From Paramoeba atlantica (Eukaryota > Discosea): DNA of 64,000 nt. The stretch lies in assembly GCA_977017575.1 (NCBI GenBank), contig CDRNVI010000144.1, positions 310,001 through 374,000 on the forward strand, read 5' to 3'. The position numbers were made by a program, and so were the translations under genes. Shown here piece after piece: positions 35,010 through 45,869 of this stretch; the first letter of the stretch is position 1, and every line of letters begins with the position of its first letter. Under the pieces are notes generated by a model. That model was not told the DNA's origin and made no database searches. It saw nothing but the letters and a program-made list of their open reading frames with translations.

Positions 35010-36530
35010 ACTCAACCAGGGATATAATGATCCTTCAGCTCCAAACAGTCTTTTGTCTCATGATAGTTGCCTCCACAACACTGACATCTCCAGTGAAAAA
35101 GATACTTCTTTCCATCAACCACAAAAAAACCCCCACTATCCTCTTCTTCTTCTTCTTCTCTCTGTGAACAATCTCTTCTCATATGTCCCTTTTCTCCACA
35201 TTCAAAACACACAGCAGATGGTGGTCAATCCTGGTAAGGTTTCAGTTGGTCCTTCACCACCAAATATCAATGCCATCCTTCTGCATTCTGCACCCACTTT
35301 GTCACAACATTCCACATAACACATTCATTCTCAACAAACTCTTCTCCAAATTGCTCCTCCCATAGAACTCAATAAACTTTTAAAACAGGTTCATTCAACT
35401 TCATATTCACTTCAACTGAATCCAAATCTATTTTCAAGTAATCAAGGTACATCACCAACCTCTCTGCAAAATCAAGAATTTTCTTATTTTCCATCTGTCT
35501 TACCATCTGCATTTCTTTCTGAACCTTACTCTTCCAGTTTGAGCCCAAGGTATTTCCTTCCAATACAAACAGAAGCAACTCTTGATAAGAAATATTCCTT
35601 AATCTTTGCAATTGTGGTTTCATTGGACCTTCCACTGCTGATCTCAAATACTGCATCCATAAAGAATCATCTGGCACTTGATTACCCATTGCTGCTTGAA
35701 AATCTCTCAGAAACACCAACACATCACAGGCTTTTAGGTCCCATTTTGTGTTCAACTTTGGTATGTTGTCCACCTTTTTCAGTGTTTTTAACTCTGTCCC
35801 TCTTGTAGACTCATCCAAAGTTATTCTTCAAACCTGTGAATTTAAATCATTAATTGTTGTTGACCTCTCAGCACTTTTAACTTCAGCACCAGCCAATGAA
35901 CTCTGTTAATTTGAACCACAAGTTCCACCAACCCTTGTTGAATCCTCTGGACTTGGATGAAGAAACCTCACATCTGTTACCAATCAATCCCACTGATGGT
36001 TTGGTACAGTATTTTCACTTGGAAGGGGTTGCAAATCTCTCCCATAATGAGTCACAAAATCTTTCCTCCTTGGTTCGATGTAGTTGCCCTCCTCTTTTAA
36101 TTTGGTAGCCCCTGACCTCCTCTGTTCTTGCTCCCCAAAGTTCTATCACTCCTTACATTGCCTTGAAATACTCAACTTTAATCATTTCAAATTCCTCTCA
36201 AGTTTGTCAAACTCCTCAGTGAAAGCCTCATCAGTCAGGATTAAATTTGTTAATTCATCTAACTGATGCTCAATTTCATCTCTTTTCAACAACCAACTCT
36301 CAAGCATTTGATCCACAGAAGGAAAATTTGGAGATCTTGCCCCTTCACCCAAACCCTCATCTTCCTCTGATTTGCTACTGTCACTTCCACTCTCAAGATC
36401 CCTAAGTAGCTTCTTGTTCTGCTCCACCCCCCTTTTCTCCCTCTTGTAACCATCTGGTGGTTCCATCTGCTCCCCCAGTCTTATTCTCTCCTGATACTGT
36501 TTTGATGCTGAAAGTGAATACATTTCAAGA
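35010..36530 (-). pseudogene. Retrotransposon gag with two zinc knuckles
   Basis: The N-terminal part (36530-36182) is helical and charged (ASKQYQERIRLGEQ ... LESWLLKRDEIEHQLDELTN). The capsid-like region (35818-35369) contains VFLRDFQAAMGNQVPDDSLW, YLRSAVEGPM and YQELLLFVLEGN. Downstream, after frame changes, are two CCHC knuckles, CFECGEKGHMRRDC and CQCCGGNYHETKDC, separated by an acidic run. This is the classic gag order. Stops between the parts make it dead. Similar in layout to the gag at 2945-1840 but clearly a different family. Confidence 0.8.
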
Positions 36531-36574
36531 AAGCCAAAAAAAAACAGAATTTCAACCAATGAAAACCAAAAAAA

Positions 36575-36703
36575 GTTGAGTTGTACTACTTTCAAACAGA
36601 TCAATCACAGGAAGACTCAAGATGGTTTTATGAAGACAACCCCTCAGGTTCAAATCCCAAACAAACAAACATTCTTTCAAAACACTTCAGGTGACAACCC
36701 AAT
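36575..36703 (-). repeat. Direct repeat (putative 5' LTR part)
   Basis: Pairs with 34714-34946. Lies just upstream of the gag N-terminus on the minus strand. Confidence 0.65.
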
Positions 36704-38450
36704 AAGGACAAATCCAAGAAACTTTCTCCCAAAGAACCCAATAAGTCTTATGTTAGCCCCCTTTCCTGGTTCCTTACCACCCTTTGATAACAAGAAATTT
36801 TCTTGCTCCAAACTCAACACAACCAAATGATTAAAGGTATTTCTCAATTTCCAACAATTTAACAATTGCACCAATTCCTATCATTTTTTTCCCTCAAGAT
36901 GTTGTTTTCATGCAAGAAACCTTTTCATTCTGAAGCTTGGTTGAGTCTAACAATGCTTTCCAGGCACAAAAAAGGCTTGCTTCATTTAAGAAATTTTCAC
37001 AACAAAAAAAAAACAAGACACCACATAAAAAAAGAAAAAGAAAAAAAGAAAAAGAAAATGGAAACAAAAATAAAAAATAATATCTCCAAGAGCAGACCAG
37101 CTGATATAATCATGACAACAATAAATAACAAGAATAATAACCAATAATCAATAACAACAACTATAATAATAACATCCCCAACAATAACTATAATAATTAA
37201 TAGACACAAGAATCAAACAAAACAACAGCACCACAGCAATACTTCAAACAAACTCTTTCCAACAAACATTTCAGGAGTGAAATCATTCCAAACAGTTTTA
37301 AACAATATGTTCTTTACACACCACCAAACCAAACAACCAACAACCAAAAAAACCTATAATAAAGAAAGAAACAACAATCCATAAAAACAACCTAGAATTC
37401 TCTCAGTTTTTAATTAATTCTTCTAACAAACAAACAACAAACTCATCCCAACCAACCAACAAAAGAAAAAACCAAAAAATAAAAAACAATACAAAACACA
37501 AACAAAAACACACCAAACATAAAAAAAAAATAATGAAAACAAAACTTTCTTTGAAGAAAAAAGAATATGTTCCATACAAGCTCCCAACAAACATAAGCAA
37601 GAAAAACAGTCCAAAAAACTCACAATTCAATCTCTCACTGAAGGAAGGGAGTGTCTTTTTTTTTTTGAATTTCATTCAAGAATGTAAAAAACAGTGGTAA
37701 AATTCCTTGTAATATATTATAAGTGATCTAAAAAAGAGAAAAAGGAAAGAAAGTGAGGAACCAAAGGAAAAACCTAACTCTTGGATTTTCTGAATTAACC
37801 CTCTGGTTCTCTGGTACAAAAGGAGAGAAGTAACCCACCACCCATCACCCCTTGAATTGATCTTTTTATTTCATTCTCTCTGGGTACTAATTTGAAAATT
37901 TGAACACAGAGAATATGAATTTTCTTTTGCTGAATTTTCTTCTGCTGAATTTTCTTCTGTTGAATTTTCTTCTGCTGAATTAAAGAGAGAATCTCAAAAA
38001 ATCTTCCCTAAAGAAAAAAAAAGATAGAGCACCTCACTTAAAGAAAAAGAAAAAATATAAAAAAAAGAAAACACAAAACAGGAAAAGAAAAAAGAAAGAA
38101 AAAAGAAAGAAAAAGAAAGAAAGAAAAAAGAAACTGCAAAACCTCAATTTGACTCTTTTCAAAAATAACATATAAACCCAATAATGACAGTGTATCTATG
38201 AAAGAGAAAAAAAGAGAAAAGGGAAAAAGAAAGAAAAGAAAAATAAGAGGAAAATAGAGAAAGGGGGGAAAGGGAGAAAAAAGAGAGAGAAAAAGAGGAG
38301 AGGAGTGAAGTTTTTTTTTCGGAGGGCACTCAAAAAATGGCTGTTGGGTGTCTGGGCGGTTTTTTAGCCTCCAATAAATAGCACTCTAAAAAATGCAAGC
38401 CTTTTTTTGGTTGGTTTTGGGTTGGTGATGGTTTGTTTGACAAGTTTTGT
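36704..38450. other. CpG-poor low-complexity spacer
   Basis: AC- and A-rich DNA, a (tgaattttcttctgc)n-like short repeat near 37918-37980, and a purine tract at 38195-38310. No supported gene. Confidence 0.45.
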
Positions 38451-38517
38451 TTTTTGTTAGAAGTGTGTGGTGGGTGTTGAAACCCCAACCTGCCCTTGGT
38501 GCAAGAATAAGGAAACC

Positions 38518-38531
38518 AAGTCCTATTGCTT
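38518..38531 (+). repeat. SINE target-site duplication, left
   Basis: aagtcctattgctt, identical to 38956-38969. Confidence 0.9.
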
Positions 38532-38955
38532 TTTTTTTCTTTTTGAGGCAGACTTTATTCAATTAGTAGTTCTTAATCTAAGCCATTTGAATTACATTAA
38601 ATTATGTTTGTTTTTAACCTCTAATGAGAGGTGAAGTTTTAAACTTCAGCTTAGTTCAGTTGGTTTTTATGCTGAACTTTAGAACTTCTGCAAGTTCAGG
38701 CTGGAGGATGCACATCAGAAGGGAGAATAATCCAAAGCTCCTTCCAAGGGAATTTACCCTCAACTTTTTAGCAGACAGGGCTGAGATGTAACCTGTTCTG
38801 ATTTTCACACTTCTTCAAGAGCTCCTCACTCCAATCAAATCACTCTACAGCACCAGAAAAATTTTCTATAATATTGAAAAACTGGGATTTGAACTTGCCC
38901 CCCTGGGGTTGGACATAGTTGAATTTACGACTAAACTACGGGTGCCAACCCAAGT
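38532..38955 (-). mobile_element. tRNA-derived SINE, full length, with 14-bp target duplications
   Basis: On the minus strand the element starts at 38955 with a tRNA-like head. This has GGCACCC (38946-38940), an A box TAGTTTAGTCGT (38938-38927) and a B box AGTTCAAATCC (38894-38884) about 43 nt apart, as in tRNAs. An unrelated body of about 300 nt and an A-rich tail (AAAAAGAAAAAAAAAGC) follow at the low-coordinate end. The identical 14-bp repeats aagtcctattgctt sit directly at both ends. This is the signature of Pol III transcription plus LINE-machinery retroposition. It is inserted in codons of the zinc finger of the host transposase gene. The master tRNA cannot be told from this copy. Confidence 0.88.
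38875..38946 (-). promoter_or_regulatory. tRNA-like SINE head with Pol III A and B boxes
   Basis: The A and B boxes match TRGYNNARNNG and RGTTCRANTCC. The 3' acceptor strand does not pair with GGCACCC, so this is not a working tRNA gene. Confidence 0.75.
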
Positions 38956-38969
38956 AAGTCCTATTGCTT
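38956..38969 (+). repeat. SINE target-site duplication, right
   Basis: aagtcctattgctt, identical to 38518-38531. Confidence 0.9.
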
Positions 38970-40900
38970 CAAATGTGAACAGTTTTCTCGGTCAGACAAC
39001 TGCAGTCGACATATGAAACAGTGTCCCAAAAAACCAGACGAGAATGAAACAGAAGAAGTCCAATGTGAGAAACTCCTCAGAGCCTTGGTGCAGGCATTTT
39101 CTTTGGGCTCAATTCTTGGAAAGGTTGTCAAACAGGGAGTTGTTGTTGAGACAAGTGAGGGAGAGAGAAGATATTTAGAATGGACAGATAATTCAGGTGG
39201 GATTGATCTCTTGTGGGTCAGCAAAGAGCCTCTGCTGGAACTGGGTTGGGCCACTTCTTCAATTTGAAAAAGAAAGAGAAAGAAGGTAGAGAATGATGAT
39301 CTTGATGGGGATTTCTGGAATACCTCCACCAGAAGAGAGCTGTTGAAAAGAGAGGTCCTCTTTCCCCAGAAGAAACAACTCCATGAGGATGGTGAGATTC
39401 TTTCTCTTCAAGCCAAGGTTTCTGATTTTTTTCTCTCTTAAACACAACAAGAAAACTAAATTGAATATTCAAAATAGATCACTGCTTTGGAAGTACAAGT
39501 AAGAGAAACAAACAAATTCTGAGAAAAAGTGGGACAATTTTGTTCAAACATTGTCTCTGAGACTTCACATCTTCCAGAAGTAAGAAACTTGCTCGTAAAA
39601 AGGATAAGCAATGAGCTTCCAGAATTTTGTAATCAAAAAACTCTGGGGATTTCATCCAAAATTATCCGAATTGCAAAGAGGACAGCTGAACAAGAAATCT
39701 CTCCAGCAAGAAGGGTAACAAAGCTGGCTGCTTACAAGGAGATATTAATGGATTATTTCAACAAAATTCTTCCTGTGAAATCAGGTCAGAAATATTGACT
39801 CCAATATTTTACTGACAAAGAACTTTTTTTTAAAATCCAGCAATTTTTGCTTGAGAATCACCAACTTCAAGTCAGTTGAACATCGATCTGAAAATTTGTG
39901 AAGAAAGAAACGAAAAGGAGTCACATTTCAAAATGTGATTCTTGTCCATATTGCCATCAACTCAGGTTTAGTCCTGAACAGCTTTCTGAACATCAAAAAA
40001 TAGGTTATGAAAACCACAAGAAGATTGCACAGGATCAACAAGATTTCAAACAGTACATTCTCCAAGCTCTGAAAGATGATTCAATTCCCAATGGTGTTGT
40101 TGTGACAATGGACTTTTCAAAGTTTGAGTGTTCAGCAAAGTGTGAATCACTGGAGTGTCATATTCCTGTTTTGAGGTATGGAAAAACACTTGCAGAAAAG
40201 GTGGAACACCAAACTGGTGTCAGTAAGATGATTAATGGTTTACACTGAGCTTACATCAACATTTTTGCTGAATCAAGTCGTGACAAACATGACCCTGACT
40301 TTGTCTTTTTGTCATGGGTTAAAGTACTTCACAGGTTCAAACCTCTCTTTGAACAAACTGAACACCTTTTTTTTTTCACAGATGGAGGTCCTCATCATTA
40401 TAAATCCAAACATGGGATCTTTGGATTTGCTTTTCTGGCACAGATGTTGCAGCCCATCATGAGACCTCCAAGGACAAATAAGTTTCCGCAGATATCATTC
40501 CATTTTCATGCTTCTCACCATGGTTCAGACATTTGTGACTGTATTGCAGCAATTGACAAGAAAGCAGTAAAGAGGTATACTCTTGGAAATACAAAGTGGG
40601 TTCTTAATGGACAAGATTTTGTCAACTCATTGCTCCACTTTCTGGGAATTTTTATAGTGATTGGATTACCAAAGAATCTGATGCATCAATCAAAGCAAAG
40701 AATTTAATTAAAGGAATCAGGTCTTTTCACTGGTTTGAAATTAATGTTTTCAATATACAGAAAGATCTCAACTCTGAAGAGTTCTTTGATATCAAGAGAA
40801 CTGATGGTGACCTCAAGATCACTGCCTGGCGATGAAGTTTCAACAGATGGGATATTAGCAAGACACCTTCAGGAAGGTGGAGGAATAAAGGAAAGTGGTT

Positions 40901-41501
40901 ACAACCAATCCAACCACATTGGTTTCAACTCTCTTCTTTTCTCCAATTTTAAAAGGTTCATCTTCTTTATTTTTTTGATATTTTCTTTTGATTTTTTCTC
41001 ACCCAAATGTTGCAGCAATGGTGTCCCTTTGGTGTCTTTTAAGGGGCGTTTTTGATTTTTTTTGTTGGAACTCCATTGTTTCTTTTCAGTAAATCTTTCA
41101 AATCCATTTCTTTTTTTGAACTTGTCAAGAGAGGGTGTTTGGGAACCATAATCTCAAAGGAATTTCTTATCGGAAATGAAGCGAACGAGAAGGAGAAAAA
41201 AAGTGCCCTGTCAAAAAAAAACCTCACGAGAGAACAAAAACAGAAAACAAAAAAACTAGGAATTTTTTGGCCCCCAAAAAAATTGGAGTTCTTTTTTTGC
41301 CTTCATTTTTTTTTGTTTTTCTTTTCTCTTTTCTTTCCTAGAGAGTATGAAAACTTACCTCATAAAAAGAAAAGATGAAAAACTAACAGAGAAAAGAAGA
41401 GGAGAGTGAATAAAAAGAAGAACAAGAAGAAAAGAAAGAAGAAAAAGAATAGAAATAAACTTTTTCTTGATAAAAACAATTGAATGAGATTTTGTTATTT
41501 A
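40901..41501. other. Spacer between transposase remnant and PB1 paralogue B
   Basis: T-rich then A-rich DNA. A possible plus-strand exon after ttcttttcag (about 41088) is unsupported. The 5S and LRR neighbours seen next to the other two PB1 copies are missing here, so the cassette is cut off. Confidence 0.4.
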
Positions 41502-42464
41502 TTATTTCTGTCTTCTCTCCTTTGGAGGAGAATTGAAAAACTTCTTTTTTGAGCCATATGAGCGAGAAGAGTATCTCCGACAACCATCTTTTCCTTTTCT
41601 CTTATTCATAAACATTTTGTCTTTCTCTTCTTCTTCTTTTGGTTCAGTCGCCAACCTCTCTGTGATTTCTTCCAAACGCTTCTTGAGAATAATTTCTGTT
41701 TCCATCATCTTTTTTGACTTCTTTTCTTTCGCTTCAAGATTACAAAGTCTTCTTTCGATGTTTCGTCGTTGGTTTTCAAGCTTTCTCGATTGCCCAAATG
41801 ATCTTGGTTTACCATAATCTCTCTCTTCCTCCTCTTCCTCTTCTTCCTCAGACAATTGGATTTCTTCAATCCCCTCTTTCTCTTGTTTGTTGTCAACAAT
41901 GTCGTCCTCTTGACTTTTCAAATCAACAAGATTCTCTCGAACTTGAGTTTTGTTTTCAGTCAACTGTTCCTTTCTTCGTTGAAGAGCCACAATCTTTTCT
42001 TCAAGAACATCGATCTGATCTGCCAGTTTCTCATCACGTTTACTGAGCATTTCAATCTTCTTCTCTCTCTTCTGTTGTTCCTTGAGTCTTTTCTGAGGGT
42101 TCTCAGAAATCTCATCCCCCACTTTCTCTTCATCATCATCCACTCGATTTTCAACCTCTTGGATCTCATTTTCGATTTTTTCTTTGACTTGACTCTCCAC
42201 TGCTTTTGCTGTCTCGTTCTTTTTTGGGAGGACAAACAAAGCGTCTTCCAAGTCTCGATCACGTTTCACAAAGACAACATCACACTCATCATCAAGATAG
42301 AACACTCGAACTGCAGTTGAAGTTCCGTACACATCCTGGATCTTCCTTCGCAGACTTCGAAAATCTTGAGCTTGAATAGAACACACTTCTCCATTCTCAG
42401 TGTTTCGAACTTCCCACTGTTCTTCTCCTTCGACAATCGACATCAATTGAACTCTCATCACCAT
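41502..42464 (-). CDS. PB1-domain coiled-coil protein, paralogue B (320 aa)
   Basis: Start MVMRVQLMSIVEGEEQWEV. The PB1 region has SLRRKIQDVYGTSTAVRVF and DDECDVVFVKRDRDLEDALF (OPCA-type motif). The coiled coil, Glu run (QLSEEEEEEEEERDYG) and basic tail follow as in paralogue A. The C-terminus is YSSRSYGSKKKF then PPKERRQK. The frame is fully open, which with selection-like conservation argues for function. Unlike the other copies it has no 5S gene downstream. Its upstream region (42470-42720) matches those of the other two paralogues. Confidence 0.85.
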   Translation of the reverse strand: MVMRVQLMSIVEGEEQWEVRNTENGEVCSIQAQDFRSLRRKIQDVYGTSTAVRVFYLDDECDVVFVKRDRDLEDALFVLPKKNETAKAVESQVKEKIENEIQEVENRVDDDEEKVGDEISENPQKRLKEQQKREKKIEMLSKRDEKLADQIDVLEEKIVALQRRKEQLTENKTQVRENLVDLKSQEDDIVDNKQEKEGIEEIQLSEEEEEEEEERDYGKPRSFGQSRKLENQRRNIERRLCNLEAKEKKSKKMMETEIILKKRLEEITERLATEPKEEEEKDKMFMNKRKGKDGCRRYSSRSYGSKKKFFNSPPKERRQK

Positions 42465-42739
42465 ATTTTGATTGATTGATTGTTGTTTTTCTGTTTCAAG
42501 TTATCCAGAAAAAGAAATGTTTTGAATTAAAAACAAAACCTGAAGGTGTGGTTGATTGTGTTTGTGTCGTTCATGAGGGGATGTGGATGTGGCGAGAAGG
42601 AACACCAATCACACAAAACAAAAAAAAAAAGAAATCACCGAAAGAACAACCAACCAGCAAAAAAAAAAAAAGGAGCGCCAGCGGTTTTGAACCCCTTTTT
42701 TTCAGCGAAACCCAAAATTTTTTTGTTTTGCGTTTGGCC

Positions 42740-42890
42740 AAGAGAGAGAGAGGAGAGAGAGGAGAAAGAGGAGAGAGAAGAGAGAAGAGAGAAGAGAGAA
42801 GAGAGAAGAGAGAAGAGAGAAGAGAGAAGAGAGAAGAGAGAAGAGAGAAGAGAGAGAAGAGAGAGAGAGAAGAGAAGAGAGATAATTGTT
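42740..42890 (+). repeat. (GAGAGAA)n microsatellite
   Basis: A 7-bp unit, about 12 pure copies from about 42775 to 42860, with GA-rich flanks. Confidence 0.85.
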
Positions 42891-43400
42891 GGAAAAGAGA
42901 AGTGCTTATGGGTGGAAGAGAAGAGGAGGGACGGTGAAGAAGAAGAAGAAGCTCAAAATGAGTTGGTTGTTGGTTTGGTTGAAGGCAGCCCACCCACGCC
43001 CAGATTGAGCACTTAGAGAGATGCATTAATGTCTTGTTTCCCGTCATGCGTTGGTGATCATGCGTTGTAAAATGGTCTCCTATGTGGTCTTTTATTTATT
43101 TATATTGCTTTCCTCCACCACCCCTCTCTCTCTCTTCTCTCTCTCCAAGTTGACATCTTCTCTTTTGCTGTTCTCAAGAAAAAGTTTTCTCTTCTCTCTT
43201 TTTTTTCTTTCCTTTCTCTTTCCTTTCTCTTTCCTTTCTCTTTCCTTTCTCTTTCCTTTCTCTTTCCTTCTTTTTCTTTCCTTTTTCTTTCTTTTTCTTT
43301 TTCTTTTTCTTTTTTGGCTTTTCTTTTTTCTTTTTTCTTCTTTCTCTTCCTTCTTTCTCTTCCTTCTTTCCCTTTCTTTTTTCTTTCTTTTCTCTTTTTA
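42891..43400. other. Spacer with CTTTCTCTTTC repeats
   Basis: 43195-43270 repeats tttcctttctc (about 12 bp). No gene supported. Confidence 0.6.
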
Positions 43401-43460
43401 GAATAGGAGACAAAAAAAAATAAATAAAAGTTTTCTCCTTCACATTCTTTGTCCTTTAAG

Positions 43461-45862
43461 AAGTATCTCATCAAACATATAGATAAATGGTTGTTTTATC
43501 GACTTTATCGGTGTTCTAATTTGGCAATTCAAGATATCCCAGAGAGTATGAAAAGAACCCTTTCATCAAAACAAATTCTCATCAGAGAAAATCTATCCAA
43601 AGATGAGAAGAAAGAGATAGAGATAGAGGGGGAAAAAGGCAAACATTCAGAAAAAGAAAAAGAAAAGAAAGAAAAGAAAGAATGAGAGGAAAAACAAAGG
43701 AGGAAAAGGGGGGGAAAGAGAAAAAAAAGTGAAGAGAGGGGGAAATAATATGAAAAGAAAAGAAAAAAAGAGAAAGAGAAAAAAAAGAGAAAGGAAAAAG
43801 GAGAAAGGAGAAAGGAGAAAGGAGAAAGGAGAAAGGAGAAAGGAGAAAGGAGAAAAAAAATAAAGAGGGAGATCTATGGTTCTTGGATGAGAAGAAAAAC
43901 TGAAAAAAACCAAAAGAGAACAAAAGAAAGAAAAAAAAGAAAAGAAAGAAAAAGAGAAAGAGAAAAGAGAAATAAAAAGAGAAATAAAAAGAGAAGAAAA
44001 GAAGAGAAAAAGAGAAAAAGAAAAGAAAAGAAAGAGAAATAAAGAGAAAAAAAAGAGAGAAACAAAGAGAAACAAAGAGATGCAGTGGGGAGACACACAC
44101 ATAAATGTTTGGTTTCCTTTCTTTTCTTTTCTTTTCTTTTTTCTTTTCTTTTTTTTCTTTTTTTTTTCTTTTTTTTTTCTTTTTTTTTCTTTTTTTCTCT
44201 CTTTTTTCTTCTTTTTTTCTTCTTTTTTTCTCTTTTTCATTTCTCTTTTTCATTTCTCTTTTCATTTCTCTTTCTTTTTTTCCTTTTTTTCCTTTTTTTT
44301 CTTTTTTTTCTTTTTTTTCTTTTTTTTCTTTTTTTTTCCTTTTTTCTTCTCTTTTTTTCATTTCTCTTTTCATTTCTTTTTTTTCTTTTTTTTTCTTTCT
44401 TTTCTCTCTTTTTCTCTCTCTCTTTTTCTCTCTTTCTTTTTTCTTTCTTCTCTCTCTCTTTCTCTCTTTCTATTTTCTTTTCTATTTCTCTTTTTATTTC
44501 TTTTTTCTCTCTCTTTTTTTCTCTTTTTTTTCTCTTTTTTTTTTCTTTTTTCTCTTTTTTCTCTTTTTCTCTTTATTTCTTTTTATTTTTCTCTTTTATT
44601 TTTCTCTCTTTTTTCACAGCCGGATAGTGGGCGCGAAATTTCCGCCGCTAGCACACAAGTTGAGGACCATTTCTTTTCAACCAAATAAAGCAAAACTCGG
44701 TGGCAAAAAACCCAATTTGATTTCTTGGCAATGGCAAGTGAAGAGGAGGGGATGCATTGTGTCCATGAGAGAGTCAAGGTTTTTGTGGTCGACCGGGATT
44801 TTTTTTCAAGAAACATGGTTTGATCTTCAGTGGAAAGAGAAAAGAAAATAATCTCCAAGACAGTGTGACAAAAGCACCTCTTTTGATGGTTTCTTGGTTG
44901 GTTACATTGGTGGCAAACCCTCTCTGATCCTTTCAACCCTTTTTTTCCACACGAGCAATGTCATCCAATCACCTTGTTGATTTTCTGCAAAGAAAAGAAG
45001 GACACCAACACAAATAAGTGTTTTCCACAAAAAATGTGGTGTCCCTTTCGCCGTCAACAAAAAAATGACGAAGAAAAAGGGGGTGGAAAAAATGGCTCTC
45101 TTGTGGGGGTGATAACTTTGAGAGAAACTAATTTTTCAAAAATCCGTCTCGTCCAGACCTGGGAAACGTTCTTCTGAATCTTAGATTGTTTTTTCAAAGA
45201 ACAAAATTGCTTTCGGACAGACGAGTTCATTCTGCAAAATTGAAAAAAACTCAAAAAAATGTATGGAAAACACGACCATGGCAAAACTGCCCATAATAGG
45301 GAACTGGCGGAAATTTTGCTCTCACTATCCGGCTGTGTTTTCTCTCTTTTTTTCTTTTTTTCCCTTTTTTCTCTTTTCTCTTTTTTTTTCCCCTTTTTTT
45401 TCTCTTTTTTTTCTCTTTTTTTTTCTCTTTTTTTTCTCTTTTTTTTCTCTTTTTTTCTTTTTCTCTTTTTTTTTTCTCTTTTTTTCTTTTTCTCTTTTTT
45501 TTCTTTTTTTTTCCCCTTTTTTTCTCTTTTTCTCTCTTTCTTTTATTTTTTATTTCTTTTTTTTCTCTTTTTCTCTTTTTTCTCTTTTATTTCTCTTTTT
45601 ATTTCACTCTTTTCTTTTTCTCTTTCTAATTCAAGGATTTGTCATTGGGAAAAAAAAGAGAAAAAAAAAGAGAAAAAAGACAAAGAAAAAAAGACAAAGA
45701 AAAAAAGGAAAAAAGACAAAAAAAAAAGACAAAAAAATAGAAATAAAAGAGAAATAAAAGAAAATTAAAAGAGAGAATGTTTGGTTTCGAGGAGTTGACA
45801 TTGCAAATATCTTTTATTTGTTGATTTTTTCTGATTGTTCAACTTCCCTACTGTCTTTCTAA
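43461..45862 (+). CDS. Candidate plus-strand spliced gene, unit C
   Basis: After gtcctttaag a non-repetitive open stretch codes KYLIKHIDKWLFYRLYRCSN and LAIQDIPESMKRTLSSKQ. About 2 kb of homopurine then homopyrimidine DNA (intron-like) follows, containing a MITE. A last piece codes ENVWFRGVDIANIFYLL and FSDCSTSLLSF, stop TAA at 45860-45862, with aaataaaac as a possible polyadenylation signal. The duplicate (57499-58870) keeps both coding islands with mostly conservative changes, but has an extra A that breaks the first. The protein is not recognised and the exon joins are not proven. Confidence 0.3.
43600..44100 (+). repeat. Homopurine tract with (GGAGAAA)n
   Basis: A/G-rich. A 7-bp repeat at 43797-43855 is longer here than in the duplicate (57848-57868). 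Confidence 0.8.
44110..44614 (+). repeat. Homopyrimidine tract
   Basis: T/C-rich on the plus strand. Together with the preceding homopurine tract it forms a strand switch at about 44105, as in the duplicate (58150). Confidence 0.85.
44615..45337 (+). mobile_element. 723-bp MITE with 32-bp terminal inverted repeats
   Basis: The left end CACAGCCGGATAGTGGGCGC (32 bp to 44646, ending AAATTTCCGCC) and the inverted right end (45306-45337) match at 29 of 32 positions. The mismatches are G/A or C/A. No transposase is encoded. The flanks share ttttctctctttttt on both sides, so a target duplication of up to 15 bp is possible; its exact length is blurred by low complexity. The duplicate unit lacks the element: at about 58381-58397 the pyrimidine tract runs through. 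Superfamily not assigned; the long target duplication would suit Mutator-like elements. Confidence 0.88.
45338..45770 (+). repeat. Homopyrimidine then homopurine tract
   Basis: T/C-rich to about 45630, then A/G-rich from about 45650, around a conserved island, ttcaaggatttgtcattggg. Confidence 0.8.
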
Positions 45863-45869
45863 ATAAAAC

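Larger units (their letters stand above)
34714..36703 (-). mobile_element. Gag-only LTR-type retroelement between direct repeats
   Basis: A direct repeat at 34714-34946 and 36575-36703 (shared gttgagttgta, cagatcaatcacag, caacccctcag and caaacaaacattctttc; the right copy lacks about 95 bp) brackets minus-strand gag remnants. The arrangement LTR-gag-LTR with no polymerase resembles TR-GAG-type non-autonomous elements or a deleted copy. LTR ends could not be fixed. Confidence 0.55.
38460..40900 (+). pseudogene. Decayed DNA-transposon gene: zinc finger plus DDE-like transposase, split by a SINE
   Basis: Removing the SINE and one target copy joins TCPWCKNKETKSY to CFKCEQFSRSDNCSRHMKQC in frame, giving a Cys/His zinc-binding N-terminus. 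The frame then runs to TGA at 39265-39267 and continues beyond it in the same frame to 39440. Later pieces: 39529-39798 (KRTAEQEISPARRVTKL), 39898-40248 (CDSCPYCHQLRFSPEQLSEH, then VVVTMDFSKFE with a candidate first catalytic Asp) and 40309-40707 (FFTDGGPHHYKSKHG with a second Asp; SFHFHASHHGSDICD). The DGxxxxYK...HGxxxCD pattern is known to me from transposon-derived proteins, but I cannot assign a superfamily. Several stops. No terminal inverted repeats found. Confidence 0.6.

Noticed and set aside
38875..38946. A functional tRNA gene
   Set aside because: The 3' acceptor strand does not pair with GGCACCC, and the unit continues into a SINE body with an A-tail and target duplications.
38300..41060. 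Terminal inverted repeats of the unassigned transposase element
   Set aside because: Words such as gacacc and cgccc near both ends turned out to be in direct, not inverted, orientation and are too short to support ends.
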